Assembly (NCBI GenBank): GCA_036946415.1
Contig: JAQIJD010000003.1
Span: 1-64,000, forward strand
DNA: 64,000 bases
Direction: 5' to 3'
DNA from: Sphingomonas_Q fennica_A
GTDB taxonomy: Bacteria > Pseudomonadota > Alphaproteobacteria > Sphingomonadales > Sphingomonadaceae
The position numbers and the translations under genes are program-made. A model generated the notes under the pieces. That model was given only the letters and a program-made list of their open reading frames with translations, had not been told where the DNA came from and searched no databases. Of the stretch, positions 45,779-55,011 are shown in pieces (the first letter of the stretch is position 1; each line of letters starts with the position of its first letter).

Positions 45779-46087
45779 ATGCGCCACTGGCTGCTGCGCT
45801 ATACGCTCGCCCCCGATTATCTCGACCGGCGCGGCACCTATCGCGCCGAACATCTGGCGCTGGCCTGGGCGGCGGCGGATCGCGGCGCGTTGCTGCTCGG
45901 CGGGGCGGCGGGCGATCCGCCGGGCGAGGCGCTGCTGCTGTTCGCGGGCGACGACGCGGGCGAGGCCGAAGCCTTCGCTCGCGCCGACCCGTATGTCGCC
46001 AACGGCCTCGTCACAGGCTGGACGATCCTGCCGTGGGCAGCCGTGGTCGGTGAGGGGGCGGCGACGCCGGTCAGACCGGGCAGCTGA
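45779..46087 (+). CDS. YciI-like protein
   Basis: This 102 aa ferredoxin-like-fold protein begins MRHWLLRYTLAPDYLDRRGT. The YciI family pattern is seen in RRGTYRAEHLALAWAAADRG, GALLLGGAAGDPPGEALLLF, and ADPYVANGLVTGWTILPWAA near the C-terminus. The His in YRAEHLALA fits the usual active-site-like His, though the family's activity is poorly known. It starts 2 bp after the GST stop. Its 3' end overlaps the convergent tssM end by 17 bp. Confidence 0.87.
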   Translation: MRHWLLRYTLAPDYLDRRGTYRAEHLALAWAAADRGALLLGGAAGDPPGEALLLFAGDDAGEAEAFARADPYVANGLVTGWTILPWAAVVGEGAATPVRPGS

Positions 46088-49000
46088 CCTTGGCGAAGGG
46101 ATCGACCACGAACGGGTTGGCGCCGGCGAAGGTGCGGATGCGGAAATCGAAGCGGGCGCCGTTCGAGGTGAGGCTGCCGGTACCCGACGTGGGCGCGCCG
46201 CCCGAGCGGACCGCGGCGGCCTTCATCATCCGGAAGGCGGCCCACTGCCCCGGCCAGTTGCGCGGTTCGCCGGCACCGTCGCCGGTGAAGGCGAGGGTGG
46301 CGCCGCCGGCGCCCGGCCAGTCGAAGGTGGCGGGTAGCGGGGTCTTGCCGTCATATTTCAGCGTCTGGCCGTCGATCGTCAGCGTCACCGCGGCGGCGCC
46401 GGCGAGCGCCACCGGCTCGATCTGGTAGGAGAGGCGGGGTGCTGCCGGATCGGCGGCAAAGAAGGCGCGGGTGATGCCGCCCGCGGCCTGGAAGGCGGAG
46501 ACGCCCGCCGGGGTCAGGCTGATCTCCCCGGCATTGGGCAGCGCCACCCATTCGGGGCCGCTGGTATCGACATAGCCCTGCAATTCCTGGCTGACGAAGG
46601 TGGCGAAGGCGCCCTGCGGGCCGAAGAAGCGGGCGAACTCGGGCAGCGCCACGTCGCGCGCAGAGGCGGCCTGGAAGGGGAAGGCGCCGGCCAGCGCCTC
46701 GCGGCAGGCGGGGCCGAAATTCTCGCCCAGCGCCGCCCCCATCTGGCTCATCCGCGCGCCGCCGAGCGCGCCCGAGGCATCGCCCGCCACCTTCTGCACC
46801 CACGGGCCCGCGGGTGCCGGCATGGTGGCGCCCGCCTGTTCCAATTGCGCCACCGCGGCGCGCGCATCCAGGCTGGCCTGTGCGCCCGTCGCGCCGCCGC
46901 CGCCGGGCAGGACGGAGACGAGGTTCAGCTTGTCGGCCAACTGGCCCATATTGGTGACGACCGCGTCCATCGGCCCCGGCGTGCCCGCCTTGCCGACGAA
47001 TAGCCGCAGCGGGGCGAAGGCGCGGATCGCGGCCCCGCGCGGATCGTCCCCGCCCGCCGGCAGCACGCCCGCGGCCGCCAGCATGCCGGCACCGGGGATG
47101 GCGGGGGCCTTGAACGCGACCGACGGCGTCATGTCCGTGGCGGTGGCAATGGCGCGCATCAGCGGCGGGATAGGGGAGAGGGGGCCGCTGCCGTCGCGCA
47201 GGCGCTGGATATTTTCCTGCAACGTCGTGGCCGGCTTGGGCTGCATGGCCGCCATATAGTCGCGCCAGCGCGTCAGGAATTCGTCGAAATAGAGCCGGCT
47301 GAGATCGGCCTTGAGCATCGACAGTTCGGCCGGGGTCATCGTCGTCCGCTGAGCGACGTCGCCCACGACCCACCGTTCCTCGTCGAGCAGCTTCGCACCA
47401 CCCGCCAGCGCCGGCACGAACACCGTCTCGTAGCCGGTCTTGGTGAACAGCTTGGGCACGCCCGCGCCGGGCGCGAAGGCGCCGGTGGCGGCGAAGAACA
47501 CGCCCGGCTGCGGCCCGGCATTGTCCGCCGCGTTCCAGAGCGAGTCGCTTTCCGCCAGCGCCTCGCTCTTGAGGCGGCCATAGACGCGGACGGCGGCGGG
47601 CTGGGCGCGGATCACGGCGCGCGCCGCCTCGATCCGCCCGTCCTCGACCGCCACGGGCTTGAAGGCGTAGTCGACCAGCGCCTGCGCATGCTGCGCCACC
47701 TCGCCGGCCTGCGCCTGCGCCTCGGCGGTGCCGCCGCGCTGGCCCCATGCCGGCTGCACCCACGCGACCAGCGCCTTGCCCTCGTCGAGCGGGCCGCGCC
47801 CGCCGAGGATCAGATAGCTCTTCAGATCGTCGTAGAGCGCATTGGGCGCCGCCATGTCCGCGCCGATCCGGTCGGTGGCCAGTTGCGCGAGCATCGGCAT
47901 CAGCCGGCGCTGGAGGTCGCGGCCGTAGATGGCGCGTATCTCGCCTTCCAGCCGCCCGCCCTGGCCGAGACCCAGGCCGAAATCGGACGCATCGGCCATG
48001 TCCGCCCGCGCCTTGCCGAGCACGCCGAGCGCGGCCAGTTCGACATCGGGCGTCCCGGCGCCGTCGGCCGAGGCGCCGGTCGCGGTATAGGCCTGCGCCA
48101 CGTCGTAGACGCCGGCGATGAGCCGCCGGTTCTTGGCATAGCCATAGCCCCACAGGCCGATCGTCACGACCAGCGCCGCCGCCGCCGCGGCGAGGCCGCC
48201 GCGATAGGCCAGCCGCTGGCGCTTCTCGCCTGAGGCATTGCGCGCGGCGAGGCCCTGTTCGGGGATGATGACGTCCGAGAACAGGCGCTTGAGGAAGTAG
48301 GCGCGGCCCGAGCCGACGCCGTGCGCGGGCGCGGTGGCGGGCAGGCCGGCGGAAAGCAGGATGCGATCGACCGGGTTGCCGGTCTGCGTGCCCGAGGCGA
48401 GATAGACGCCGCGCACCCGCGCCGGCCCGTCGAACCGGCTGGCCTGCGCGAAGGAGGCCATCAGCGCCGCGATCGGCTTGCGCAGCGAGGCCAATTGCGC
48501 GGGGAAGGCGGCGATCTCGGCCCGGCGCGGCAGTTCCGGCTCCTGCTCCATCCGCCCCACGGCGAGTGCGGAGACGCGCGTCACCAGCGCATCGAAGCCG
48601 GCCAGCACGCTTGCGTCATCGGGCTTGTCGCCGGGCGCGGTGCTGCCGAACACCTGCGCCGACTGGGCATCGGTGTTGCGCGCGAAATATTCGCGGAAGC
48701 CCGGCAGCAGATCGGCCTTGGTGACGAGCAGGTATACCGGCAGCTCCTGCCCCAGGCCCTTGGTCAGTTCGGTCAGGCGGGTGCGGAGGTTTTCGGCGTG
48801 GCGCGCCATCTTCGCGGCGTCGGCGAAATCGGGGGCGGGGATGGCGGCGATGACGCCGTTCAGCGGCTGGAGCGGGCGGTGCCGCTTCAGCAGGTCGAGG
48901 AAGCCGCGCCACCCTTCCGCATCGGCGGCGCCCGCTTCCTGCGTCACGTAGCGGCCGGCGGTGTCGATCAGCACCGCCTCGTCGGTGAACCACCAGTCGC

Positions 49001-49484
49001 AATTGGGGGTGTTGGGCTGGCCGCGCAGCGCGCGATACTCGCCCGCCACCGCGGTGGGAAAGGCGAGGCCCGAATTGAGCAGCGCGGTCGTCTTGCCCGC
49101 GCCGGACGGGCCGATGATCGCGTACCAGGGCAACTGATACATATAGGCACCGCGGCGGCCCACCTTCGTCGCGCGCAGCATGCCCAGCGCTTCGCTAAGC
49201 TTGGTTTCAAGCTCCCCCTTCTCCGTCGCGCCGGGGGTGGGGGCGAGCGCATCGACCAGCGCGGCGTTCTTCTTCGCGGCGCGGCGGCGGTCGAGATACC
49301 AGAACAGGCCGACGCCGAGGATCGGCAGCAGCGCCACCACCAGCGCGACCGGCCACCAGCCCAAGGGGCGGACGCTGCCGATCGCGATCAGCGGCCCCAC
49401 GAACCAGAGGATGAGGCCGGCCACCAGCGCGCCGACGATGCGCCAGAACCAGCGGTTGGCGGCGAGTGCCTTCAGCTTCGTCAT
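46071..49484 (-). CDS. tssM: Type VI secretion inner-membrane protein TssM (IcmF)
   Basis: This 1137 aa core of the T6SS membrane complex has two N-terminal helices (13-37 and ~43-64). Walker A GPSGAGKT at 125-132 lies in a cytoplasmic GTPase-like domain, and VYLLVTKADLLPGF resembles the NKxD region. A third helix falls near residue ~430 (GGLAAAAAALVVTIGLWGYG). A long periplasmic domain ends with a beta-rich C-terminus (FDWPGAGGATLAFTGDG) that normally binds TssJ, yet no tssJ is seen here. It lies 13 bp after tssL. Confidence 0.96.
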   Translation of the reverse strand: MTKLKALAANRWFWRIVGALVAGLILWFVGPLIAIGSVRPLGWWPVALVVALLPILGVGLFWYLDRRRAAKKNAALVDALAPTPGATEKGELETKLSEALGMLRATKVGRRGAYMYQLPWYAIIGPSGAGKTTALLNSGLAFPTAVAGEYRALRGQPNTPNCDWWFTDEAVLIDTAGRYVTQEAGAADAEGWRGFLDLLKRHRPLQPLNGVIAAIPAPDFADAAKMARHAENLRTRLTELTKGLGQELPVYLLVTKADLLPGFREYFARNTDAQSAQVFGSTAPGDKPDDASVLAGFDALVTRVSALAVGRMEQEPELPRRAEIAAFPAQLASLRKPIAALMASFAQASRFDGPARVRGVYLASGTQTGNPVDRILLSAGLPATAPAHGVGSGRAYFLKRLFSDVIIPEQGLAARNASGEKRQRLAYRGGLAAAAAALVVTIGLWGYGYAKNRRLIAGVYDVAQAYTATGASADGAGTPDVELAALGVLGKARADMADASDFGLGLGQGGRLEGEIRAIYGRDLQRRLMPMLAQLATDRIGADMAAPNALYDDLKSYLILGGRGPLDEGKALVAWVQPAWGQRGGTAEAQAQAGEVAQHAQALVDYAFKPVAVEDGRIEAARAVIRAQPAAVRVYGRLKSEALAESDSLWNAADNAGPQPGVFFAATGAFAPGAGVPKLFTKTGYETVFVPALAGGAKLLDEERWVVGDVAQRTTMTPAELSMLKADLSRLYFDEFLTRWRDYMAAMQPKPATTLQENIQRLRDGSGPLSPIPPLMRAIATATDMTPSVAFKAPAIPGAGMLAAAGVLPAGGDDPRGAAIRAFAPLRLFVGKAGTPGPMDAVVTNMGQLADKLNLVSVLPGGGGATGAQASLDARAAVAQLEQAGATMPAPAGPWVQKVAGDASGALGGARMSQMGAALGENFGPACREALAGAFPFQAASARDVALPEFARFFGPQGAFATFVSQELQGYVDTSGPEWVALPNAGEISLTPAGVSAFQAAGGITRAFFAADPAAPRLSYQIEPVALAGAAAVTLTIDGQTLKYDGKTPLPATFDWPGAGGATLAFTGDGAGEPRNWPGQWAAFRMMKAAAVRSGGAPTSGTGSLTSNGARFDFRIRTFAGANPFVVDPFAKVSCPV

Positions 49485-49497
49485 CTACCCCGCCCCC

Positions 49498-50958
49498 TCA
49501 GCGCCAGGCCACGTCGTTGGCGACGCGGATTTCGACGCGGCGATTCTCGCGCCGGCCGTCCTCGGTCGCATTGTCGCCGATCGGCTGGCCATCGCCATAG
49601 CCGTCGGTGCGGATGCGATCCCCGTTCTGCAAGCCGGCCGAGCGGAGCGCCCGGCCCACCGCCGCCGCCCGCGCCTGCGACAATTGCAGGTTGGACGGGA
49701 AGGCGAGCGAGCGGATCTGCTGGTTATCGGTATGGCCCTCGATCCGCAGCTGGCCGCGGGTCAGGTTGGCGGCTTCCGCCAGCCGCACGAAGGTCGGCCC
49801 CCAGGCGCCCGAGACGTCGGCCGATCCGCTGGCGAACAGGCCCTGATTGACGAGGCGGAGGACGATGTCGTTGCCCTCGCGCAGCACCGCCAAGCGGCCG
49901 GCATCGACATCGGAGGCGAGGATCGCGCGGATGCGATCGTAGGTCGGCGTCTCCGTCTCAGGCGCGGGCGGGGCGGGGGGCAGCACGCGCGTGCCGACCG
50001 CCTGATCGAGCGCCGTCACCGCCGCCGTCGTTTCGCTCGACAGGCGGAACAGCAGGGCGGAGAAGATGACGAGGCCGACCAGCGCGAGGCCCATCACCGC
50101 CACCCACAAGGGCACGCGCGGGGCGAAAGCGCCGGCGCCGACCGCCTGGCCATGCCATTGGGGCGACAGTTCGTCCGGCTCGCCGCCGCGCACGCGGGCG
50201 ATGGCTCCGGCCAGCCGGGCACGGCGCTGCTGGAGGAGCGAGGCCCCGCGCGGATCGAGTGCGGCCCGCCCCTCGAACCCGAGCGACAGGCAGAGGTAGA
50301 GCAATTCCATCAGCCGCGGTTCGCGGTTCGGATCCTGCTCCATCCGCTCGGCGAACTGGAACAGCCGTTCGCCGCCCTGCACGTCGTTGTGATAGGCGGC
50401 GAGCAGGCTGTGTTGCGACCAGGGGCTGTTGGCGCCCCACGGCGTCGCCATCACCGCATCGTCGAGAAAGGCGCAGAGGATATAATGCGCGAGCTGGACC
50501 GAGCGCGGCTCCAGCCCCAGGCCTTGCGCGCGCTTCGAAAAGGCATCGAGTTCGGCGATCGTCAGCTGGCGCAGCGCGGACAGATCGGGGCCGACCGCCA
50601 TCGTGCGGAGGCGCGTGGCGAGGTGGATCAGCCGGCCGGCGGCGGCGACCAGCGGCTCCGGCCCGAACATCTCCGGCTCGGCATCGGCGAAGTCGAGCCG
50701 GGCGGGGGCGCCGCCGCGCGGGGGCGGGGGTGGAGGGGGCGGGGCCGCCCCCTGCGGTGCGGCGCTGCCGAAACCGGGCGGCATCGCCCCGCCCTGCGGC
50801 GCGATCACCGTGCGTTCCTGTCCGCCACCGGCGGGCGGCGGCGGCGGGGGCGGCGGCGCGAAACCGCCCGCCGCGGGCTGCGCGCCGGGCGGCGGCACCG
50901 GGCGTGCGGGGCGGATGATCGTCCGCTCGACGGGTGGCGGCTGATCCTTGTCGCTCAT
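49498..50958 (-). CDS. tssL: Type VI secretion protein TssL with C-terminal OmpA domain
   Basis: This 486 aa protein starts at ATG 50958, overlapping the tssK stop by 4 bp. Residues 1-80 are a Pro/Gly-rich tail with two runs of eight prolines. The DotU/IcmH domain spans ~95-290 (LAHYILCAFLDDAVMATPWG, HNDVQGGERLFQFAERM). A single helix follows (LWVAVMGLALVGLVIFSALL). The C-terminal OmpA/MotB peptidoglycan-binding domain has IEGHTDNQQIRSLAFPSNLQ and RTDGYGDGQP. This is an extended TssL that can anchor itself to the cell wall without a separate TagL. Confidence 0.96.
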   Translation of the reverse strand: MSDKDQPPPVERTIIRPARPVPPPGAQPAAGGFAPPPPPPPPAGGGQERTVIAPQGGAMPPGFGSAAPQGAAPPPPPPPPRGGAPARLDFADAEPEMFGPEPLVAAAGRLIHLATRLRTMAVGPDLSALRQLTIAELDAFSKRAQGLGLEPRSVQLAHYILCAFLDDAVMATPWGANSPWSQHSLLAAYHNDVQGGERLFQFAERMEQDPNREPRLMELLYLCLSLGFEGRAALDPRGASLLQQRRARLAGAIARVRGGEPDELSPQWHGQAVGAGAFAPRVPLWVAVMGLALVGLVIFSALLFRLSSETTAAVTALDQAVGTRVLPPAPPAPETETPTYDRIRAILASDVDAGRLAVLREGNDIVLRLVNQGLFASGSADVSGAWGPTFVRLAEAANLTRGQLRIEGHTDNQQIRSLAFPSNLQLSQARAAAVGRALRSAGLQNGDRIRTDGYGDGQPIGDNATEDGRRENRRVEIRVANDVAWR

Positions 50959-52298
50959 GCCTGATTGCCCCTGATCGCCCACATTTCGAGTTCGAGGTTG
51001 GGAATGTCACCGGCGATGTGCAGCGCCACAGCGCCCGAGGTGCGCACCGCCTGCCATTGTTCGTGGCGGGTATTGATGCTGAAATAGACGGTGTTGGCGC
51101 GGAACGGGATCTGCCGCGGCTCGGCCGGCATCGGATAGATGTCGACGCCGGGCAGCTGCCGCATGACGAGATCGCGGATATGTTCGACCGAGCCGAGCTT
51201 GGCGCGGCGCGGCAGATTGGCGCGCAGCGTCTCCGTATCCACCGCCGCGCGCGCCGCCAGCACGAACGCCGCGTCGTTGAACAGCGAGCGGTCCGCAATC
51301 TGGCCGACGCGGATGCCGAAGGAGCGCAGTTCCAGCGCGATCGGCACGGCATTCTGTTCGAACACCACGTTCAGCGATCGGCGCAGGTCCGCCATCACCT
51401 GATCGAAGCAGAAGCGCTGGTTGCGATGGTTGTAGGGGGCGACGAACGCCGGACGGTTGTTGCTCTGCGTGATGGTCGACAGTTCGGCGGCGAGCCCCGC
51501 CAGCCAGCCGTAGAGATCGGCCGGATGCAGCGCCGGCAGGCTTGCGAAATGCTTCACCGTCGCCTCTGCGCGGTTGACGACCATCAGCATCAGGAAATCG
51601 GTGATGTCCGCCACGCCCTTACTGCCGGGCGTGCCGAGCCGGCCGGCGATCGCCTCGCCGCGCTGGTGGAGCAGGCCCTCCAGTTCGGACAGGAAGCCCG
51701 CGATCGTGCCGCTGGCGGAGACCGCCACGGCGGTGGGGATGAAGCCTTCGTCCAGCGTGACGCTGTCGTCGGCGCGCCGTTCGACGATGCGGGCGAGGGG
51801 GATGGTGGTGTAGCCGTCCAGCCCCTCGCCTTCGTGGCGGAGCAACAATTGCAGCCGGCCGATGTTGACGGGCACCCGCGCCGGCGCGCCATAGACCGTA
51901 TCGGCCGCCTCGAATTCCTCCGCGGCGAAGCGCGTCTGCTGCGCGGCGATGGCATCGAGGGCGACGTCCGCTCCGCCTGGGCGCGCCTGGCGGAGGCAGA
52001 GGTGGACCACCTGATCGCGCACGTCGCGCGAGACTTCCAGCGGCACCGGCGCCGTCGCCGTATCGGGGATGTGGAACGGCGTGCCGTCGTCGAAGATGCC
52101 CGATGCGCGGGCCAGCGCGATGCGGCCGGTGCGGAGCAGGCCTTCGTCGAGCCTAAGTGCGGCGAGGCCCCAGCCGTGCCCGGCGAGCGGCGCCACCCGC
52201 GCTTCAAGCTGTGCCGTCACGAACCGTTCGAACTGCTGGAAATGCTGGGGCCGCAGGAACATGCCCTCCGTCCAGACCGGCTTGTTCTCCCAGGTCAT
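50955..52298 (-). CDS. tssK: Type VI secretion baseplate protein TssK
   Basis: This 447 aa protein links the T6SS baseplate to the membrane complex. The N-terminus WTEGMFLRPQHFQQFERFVT is the characteristic TssK opening. PYNHRNQRFCFDQVMADLRR is in the middle part, and the C-terminal domain has LPGVDIYPMPAEPRQIPFRA. Length is normal (~445 aa). It is coupled by 4-bp ATGA overlaps to the FHA gene upstream and to tssL downstream. No tssJ lipoprotein gene intervenes, unlike many other loci. Confidence 0.96.
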   Translation of the reverse strand: MTWENKPVWTEGMFLRPQHFQQFERFVTAQLEARVAPLAGHGWGLAALRLDEGLLRTGRIALARASGIFDDGTPFHIPDTATAPVPLEVSRDVRDQVVHLCLRQARPGGADVALDAIAAQQTRFAAEEFEAADTVYGAPARVPVNIGRLQLLLRHEGEGLDGYTTIPLARIVERRADDSVTLDEGFIPTAVAVSASGTIAGFLSELEGLLHQRGEAIAGRLGTPGSKGVADITDFLMLMVVNRAEATVKHFASLPALHPADLYGWLAGLAAELSTITQSNNRPAFVAPYNHRNQRFCFDQVMADLRRSLNVVFEQNAVPIALELRSFGIRVGQIADRSLFNDAAFVLAARAAVDTETLRANLPRRAKLGSVEHIRDLVMRQLPGVDIYPMPAEPRQIPFRANTVYFSINTRHEQWQAVRTSGAVALHIAGDIPNLELEMWAIRGNQA

Positions 52299-53935
52299 CC
52301 GTGCCCCGCCCCGCCCTTGAGAAATGCCTCATAGCCTTCGCGGAAGGCCACGCTCATCACGCTGTTGACGTTGGAGGTCGCATCCGTGCGGAGCGCCTCG
52401 AACATCGTCTGATACACGCTCCACGGATCGACGCCACGGCCGAGACGCAGGCCCCGCTTCTCGCCCGCCGCCTTCTTCATCACCCGGTCGACCTCGGCCG
52501 GGGAGAGGCGCTGGAAGACCGCCCGCAGCGCATGCTGCACGCCCGCCAGCAAGGCCAGTTGATGCTTCTTCACATCCTCCAGCGCGGTGCGCACTGCATC
52601 CTCGGCGCCCATGAAGCCGGGCAGGGGATCCGCCAGCAGCAATTTGGCGGATTCGACCGCGGGCAGGTGCTTCAGCGGATTGTTGCGGCCGAAGCTCAGT
52701 TGCGTGCGCTCGACGCGGAACTCGTCCTTGAAGGCGGCGCGATCCTGGATGAGATCGCTGAGGCCCAGCACCACCTGCCGATAGAGCGTGCCCAGCCGCT
52801 TCATCGCCGCCGGAGACAGCCGCAGGTCGGCGGGATTGAGGCCGGCGCCCTCGCAGAAGGCGGCCCAGTCGGGCGCGCCGGCGGCGGCGGGTGCGGCCGG
52901 GGCGGGTGACGGGGCGGCGGGCATCGCCGTGGGCGGCAGTGTGGCGGGCGGGGCGGGGGCATTGCCGAACCCGGCGAAAGGATCGGCCGCTTCGGCCGCC
53001 GGCGGCGGGGCCGCAGGCAGCGCGAACGGATCGTCCGGCGCAGCATGGCGGGCGGCGGGCAACGCGAAGGGATCGTCGCTTGCGCGGGACGGTGCCGCGG
53101 GCAGGGCGAAGGGATCGTCGGCGGCCGGGGCGGGCGCGAACGGATCGGCCACGCGCGGCATCGCGAAGGGATCGGCCCCGGCGGGCGGCGGCACGAAGCC
53201 CGCGAACGGATCGTCCGCCGGAGGCACGGCCGGCGGCGGCGGGGCGCCGAACGGATCGGCCGCCGCCGGGTGCGCAGCGGCGGCGGGAGCGGCCCAATCC
53301 TCGGGGATGGCGAAGGCCTGATCGTCCATCGTCAGCGGGGCGGCGAGCAAGGGCTTGCTGAACGCCTCGCCCAGCGATCCCCCGAACGGATCGAAGCCCG
53401 CCGCCGGTCCACCCGCCGCGGGCGTGGGGGGCGCCAGAAAGTCGTGCATCGCATTGCCGAGGAATTCGTGCACCTCGGCGCTGCTCGCCCCGCCGCCGCC
53501 CCAGATCGGATCGACCGCGGCACCGCGATCGAACCATGCATCGGGCTGGGCGAAGCTTGCCGGCGTCTCCCACGGCTGGGGTGCCGCGGCGGCGGCCTGC
53601 ATGGCGAAGCCCTGCGCCTCGGTCGCCACCTCGATCGTGAAATCACCCAGCAGCAATCTGTCGTGCACGCGGATCGCGACCGGCGTCTGCGGTGCGATGC
53701 GCTGGCCGGGCTGGTTGAGGCCGACGCCGTTGGTGCTGGTATCGACCACGAACAGATCGAGGCCGATCGCCGAGATGGTGCAATGTTCGCGCGAGAGGAA
53801 GCCGCTGCCGTCGGGGATCGCCCAGTCGCAGGTGGTGGCGCTGCGGCCGATCTTGATCTGGCCGCTCTCGATCTGGCGGCGGTCGATACAGGCGCCGGGC
53901 CCTTCGGCCTGGCGATAGAGCAGAAGCGTCCACAT
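52295..53935 (-). CDS. tagH: T6SS-associated FHA domain protein (TagH)
   Basis: This 546 aa protein binds phosphothreonine and usually takes part in T6SS post-translational control. The N-terminal FHA domain (~25-100) has GR at 30-31, SREH at 48-51 and NG at 69-70. The C-terminal TagH domain (~350-546) ends with RGVDPWSVYQTMFEALRTDA and VAFREGYEAFLKGG. The middle (110-350) is a disordered Ala/Pro linker with nine DPF motifs, eight of them at 227-320. No Ser/Thr kinase (PpkA) or phosphatase (PppA) gene is in the window. The stop overlaps tssK. Confidence 0.93.
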   Translation of the reverse strand: MWTLLLYRQAEGPGACIDRRQIESGQIKIGRSATTCDWAIPDGSGFLSREHCTISAIGLDLFVVDTSTNGVGLNQPGQRIAPQTPVAIRVHDRLLLGDFTIEVATEAQGFAMQAAAAAPQPWETPASFAQPDAWFDRGAAVDPIWGGGGASSAEVHEFLGNAMHDFLAPPTPAAGGPAAGFDPFGGSLGEAFSKPLLAAPLTMDDQAFAIPEDWAAPAAAAHPAAADPFGAPPPPAVPPADDPFAGFVPPPAGADPFAMPRVADPFAPAPAADDPFALPAAPSRASDDPFALPAARHAAPDDPFALPAAPPPAAEAADPFAGFGNAPAPPATLPPTAMPAAPSPAPAAPAAAGAPDWAAFCEGAGLNPADLRLSPAAMKRLGTLYRQVVLGLSDLIQDRAAFKDEFRVERTQLSFGRNNPLKHLPAVESAKLLLADPLPGFMGAEDAVRTALEDVKKHQLALLAGVQHALRAVFQRLSPAEVDRVMKKAAGEKRGLRLGRGVDPWSVYQTMFEALRTDATSNVNSVMSVAFREGYEAFLKGGAGHG

Positions 53936-53953
53936 GAGCGGTATCTTAGCGCC

Positions 53954-54568
53954 TCATGCGGCGCTGGCGAGGCGCTGGCGCACCTCCCCCTGCGCGGTCC
54001 GCCCGACATCGCCGTGCATCAGCGCGGTGCCGATCGCGAACAGATCCTCGATCGTGACGCGGCCGGCGATGGCGCGGTCGTGGACGGTCATGATGATCGC
54101 GCCGCGCACCGCCGTGCCGGTCAGGTGCGGGGCGGGGGTGACGGGCGCCTGGCCCCGCGGCGCCAGCGACGGCCCGCTCCACGCCGTCGCCAGCGCGACG
54201 AGGCCGGCGGCCGCCTCGAACGGGCACAGTTCGGCGGCGGCCGCGGCGCGCTCGCAATCCTCGGCGCGCTGGCTCTGCACCCACGCCTCGCTGATCTCGA
54301 CCGCGAGCAGCTCGGCCGGGCGGTCGGCGAGGTCGGGGATCAGGCGGACGGCCAGGCACCCCCACCACACCGCCTGCCGCCGCGGCAGCATCATCGCCAG
54401 CGCCGAGACGGCATCCTGCGCCAGACCCGCCTGCATCAGCGTGGCGAGCAGATCCTGCGGGCCGGTCGCATAGTCCAGCGCGGCGCGGCCGGCTTCGGTC
54501 AGCGCCGCCTTGTGCGCCAGTTCCTGCCGCTGGAAGCGGAGCGGGATGGTGGGGGCCGGGCTCGCCAT
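53954..54568 (-). CDS. Uncharacterised 204 aa protein coupled to vgrG
   Basis: The sequence begins MASPAPTIPLRFQRQELAHK. It is largely alpha-helical and Ala/Leu-rich, with a Trp-rich block (RRQAVWWGCLAVRLIPDLAD) and three Cys (WWGC, AEDC, ELCP). No signal peptide or clear membrane helix is seen, so it should be cytoplasmic. The ATG shares one base with the vgrG stop, and the gene ends 18 bp before tagH. Position behind vgrG suits an effector-loading adaptor or chaperone, but it does not look like DUF4123, DUF2169 or DUF1795 to me. Function is not assigned. Confidence 0.85.
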   Translation of the reverse strand: MASPAPTIPLRFQRQELAHKAALTEAGRAALDYATGPQDLLATLMQAGLAQDAVSALAMMLPRRQAVWWGCLAVRLIPDLADRPAELLAVEISEAWVQSQRAEDCERAAAAAELCPFEAAAGLVALATAWSGPSLAPRGQAPVTPAPHLTGTAVRGAIIMTVHDRAIAGRVTIEDLFAIGTALMHGDVGRTAQGEVRQRLASAA

Positions 54569-54819
54569 CAGTTGATCAGCACCACGCCGCCCTTCAGCGT
54601 CAGCATCGCATCGCCCGAGACGGTGGTCGTCACCGCCTTCAGGTCCGCCTTGACGCCGGCCGACATGTCCAGCGTCACGTCCGCCTTGATCGCGATCGTC
54701 GGCGCCTTGATCTCGATCTTGCTGGGGGTCAGCGTGATGCTGCTGCCGCCCACCTTGATGACGATTTCCTTGGTCGATTCGTGCAGGCTGCCCGCCGTCA
54801 CCTTCAGCGAATGTTCGTT

Positions 54820-55011
54820 GCTGACGGTGATCGCCTGATTGTTGCCGATCTTGACGGTCTGGTCGTTGGTCACCGTCTCGGCATGGTCGTGTTCGACCTT
54901 CATCGTCCGGTCGTTCTTCACCGTCTCGATCTGGTCGTGCTCGACCATGATCGTCTGGTCGTTCTTCACCGTCTCCTTGTGATCGTGATCGACCTGGATG
55001 GTGCGGTCGTT
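54820..55011 (-). repeat. Four 48-bp tandem repeats encoding the VgrG needle
   Basis: Four consecutive 16-residue units follow the pattern N-D-[RQ]-T-[hydrophobic]-x-V-x-H-D-x-x-E-T-V-[K/T] (for example NDRTIQVDHDHKETVK). A partial unit (VDHDEIGTIK) precedes them and NEHSLKV follows. The DNA units are near-identical in their first half. This is the beta-helix spike of gp5-like needles. Unit number could vary by recombination and change the spike length. Confidence 0.8.
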
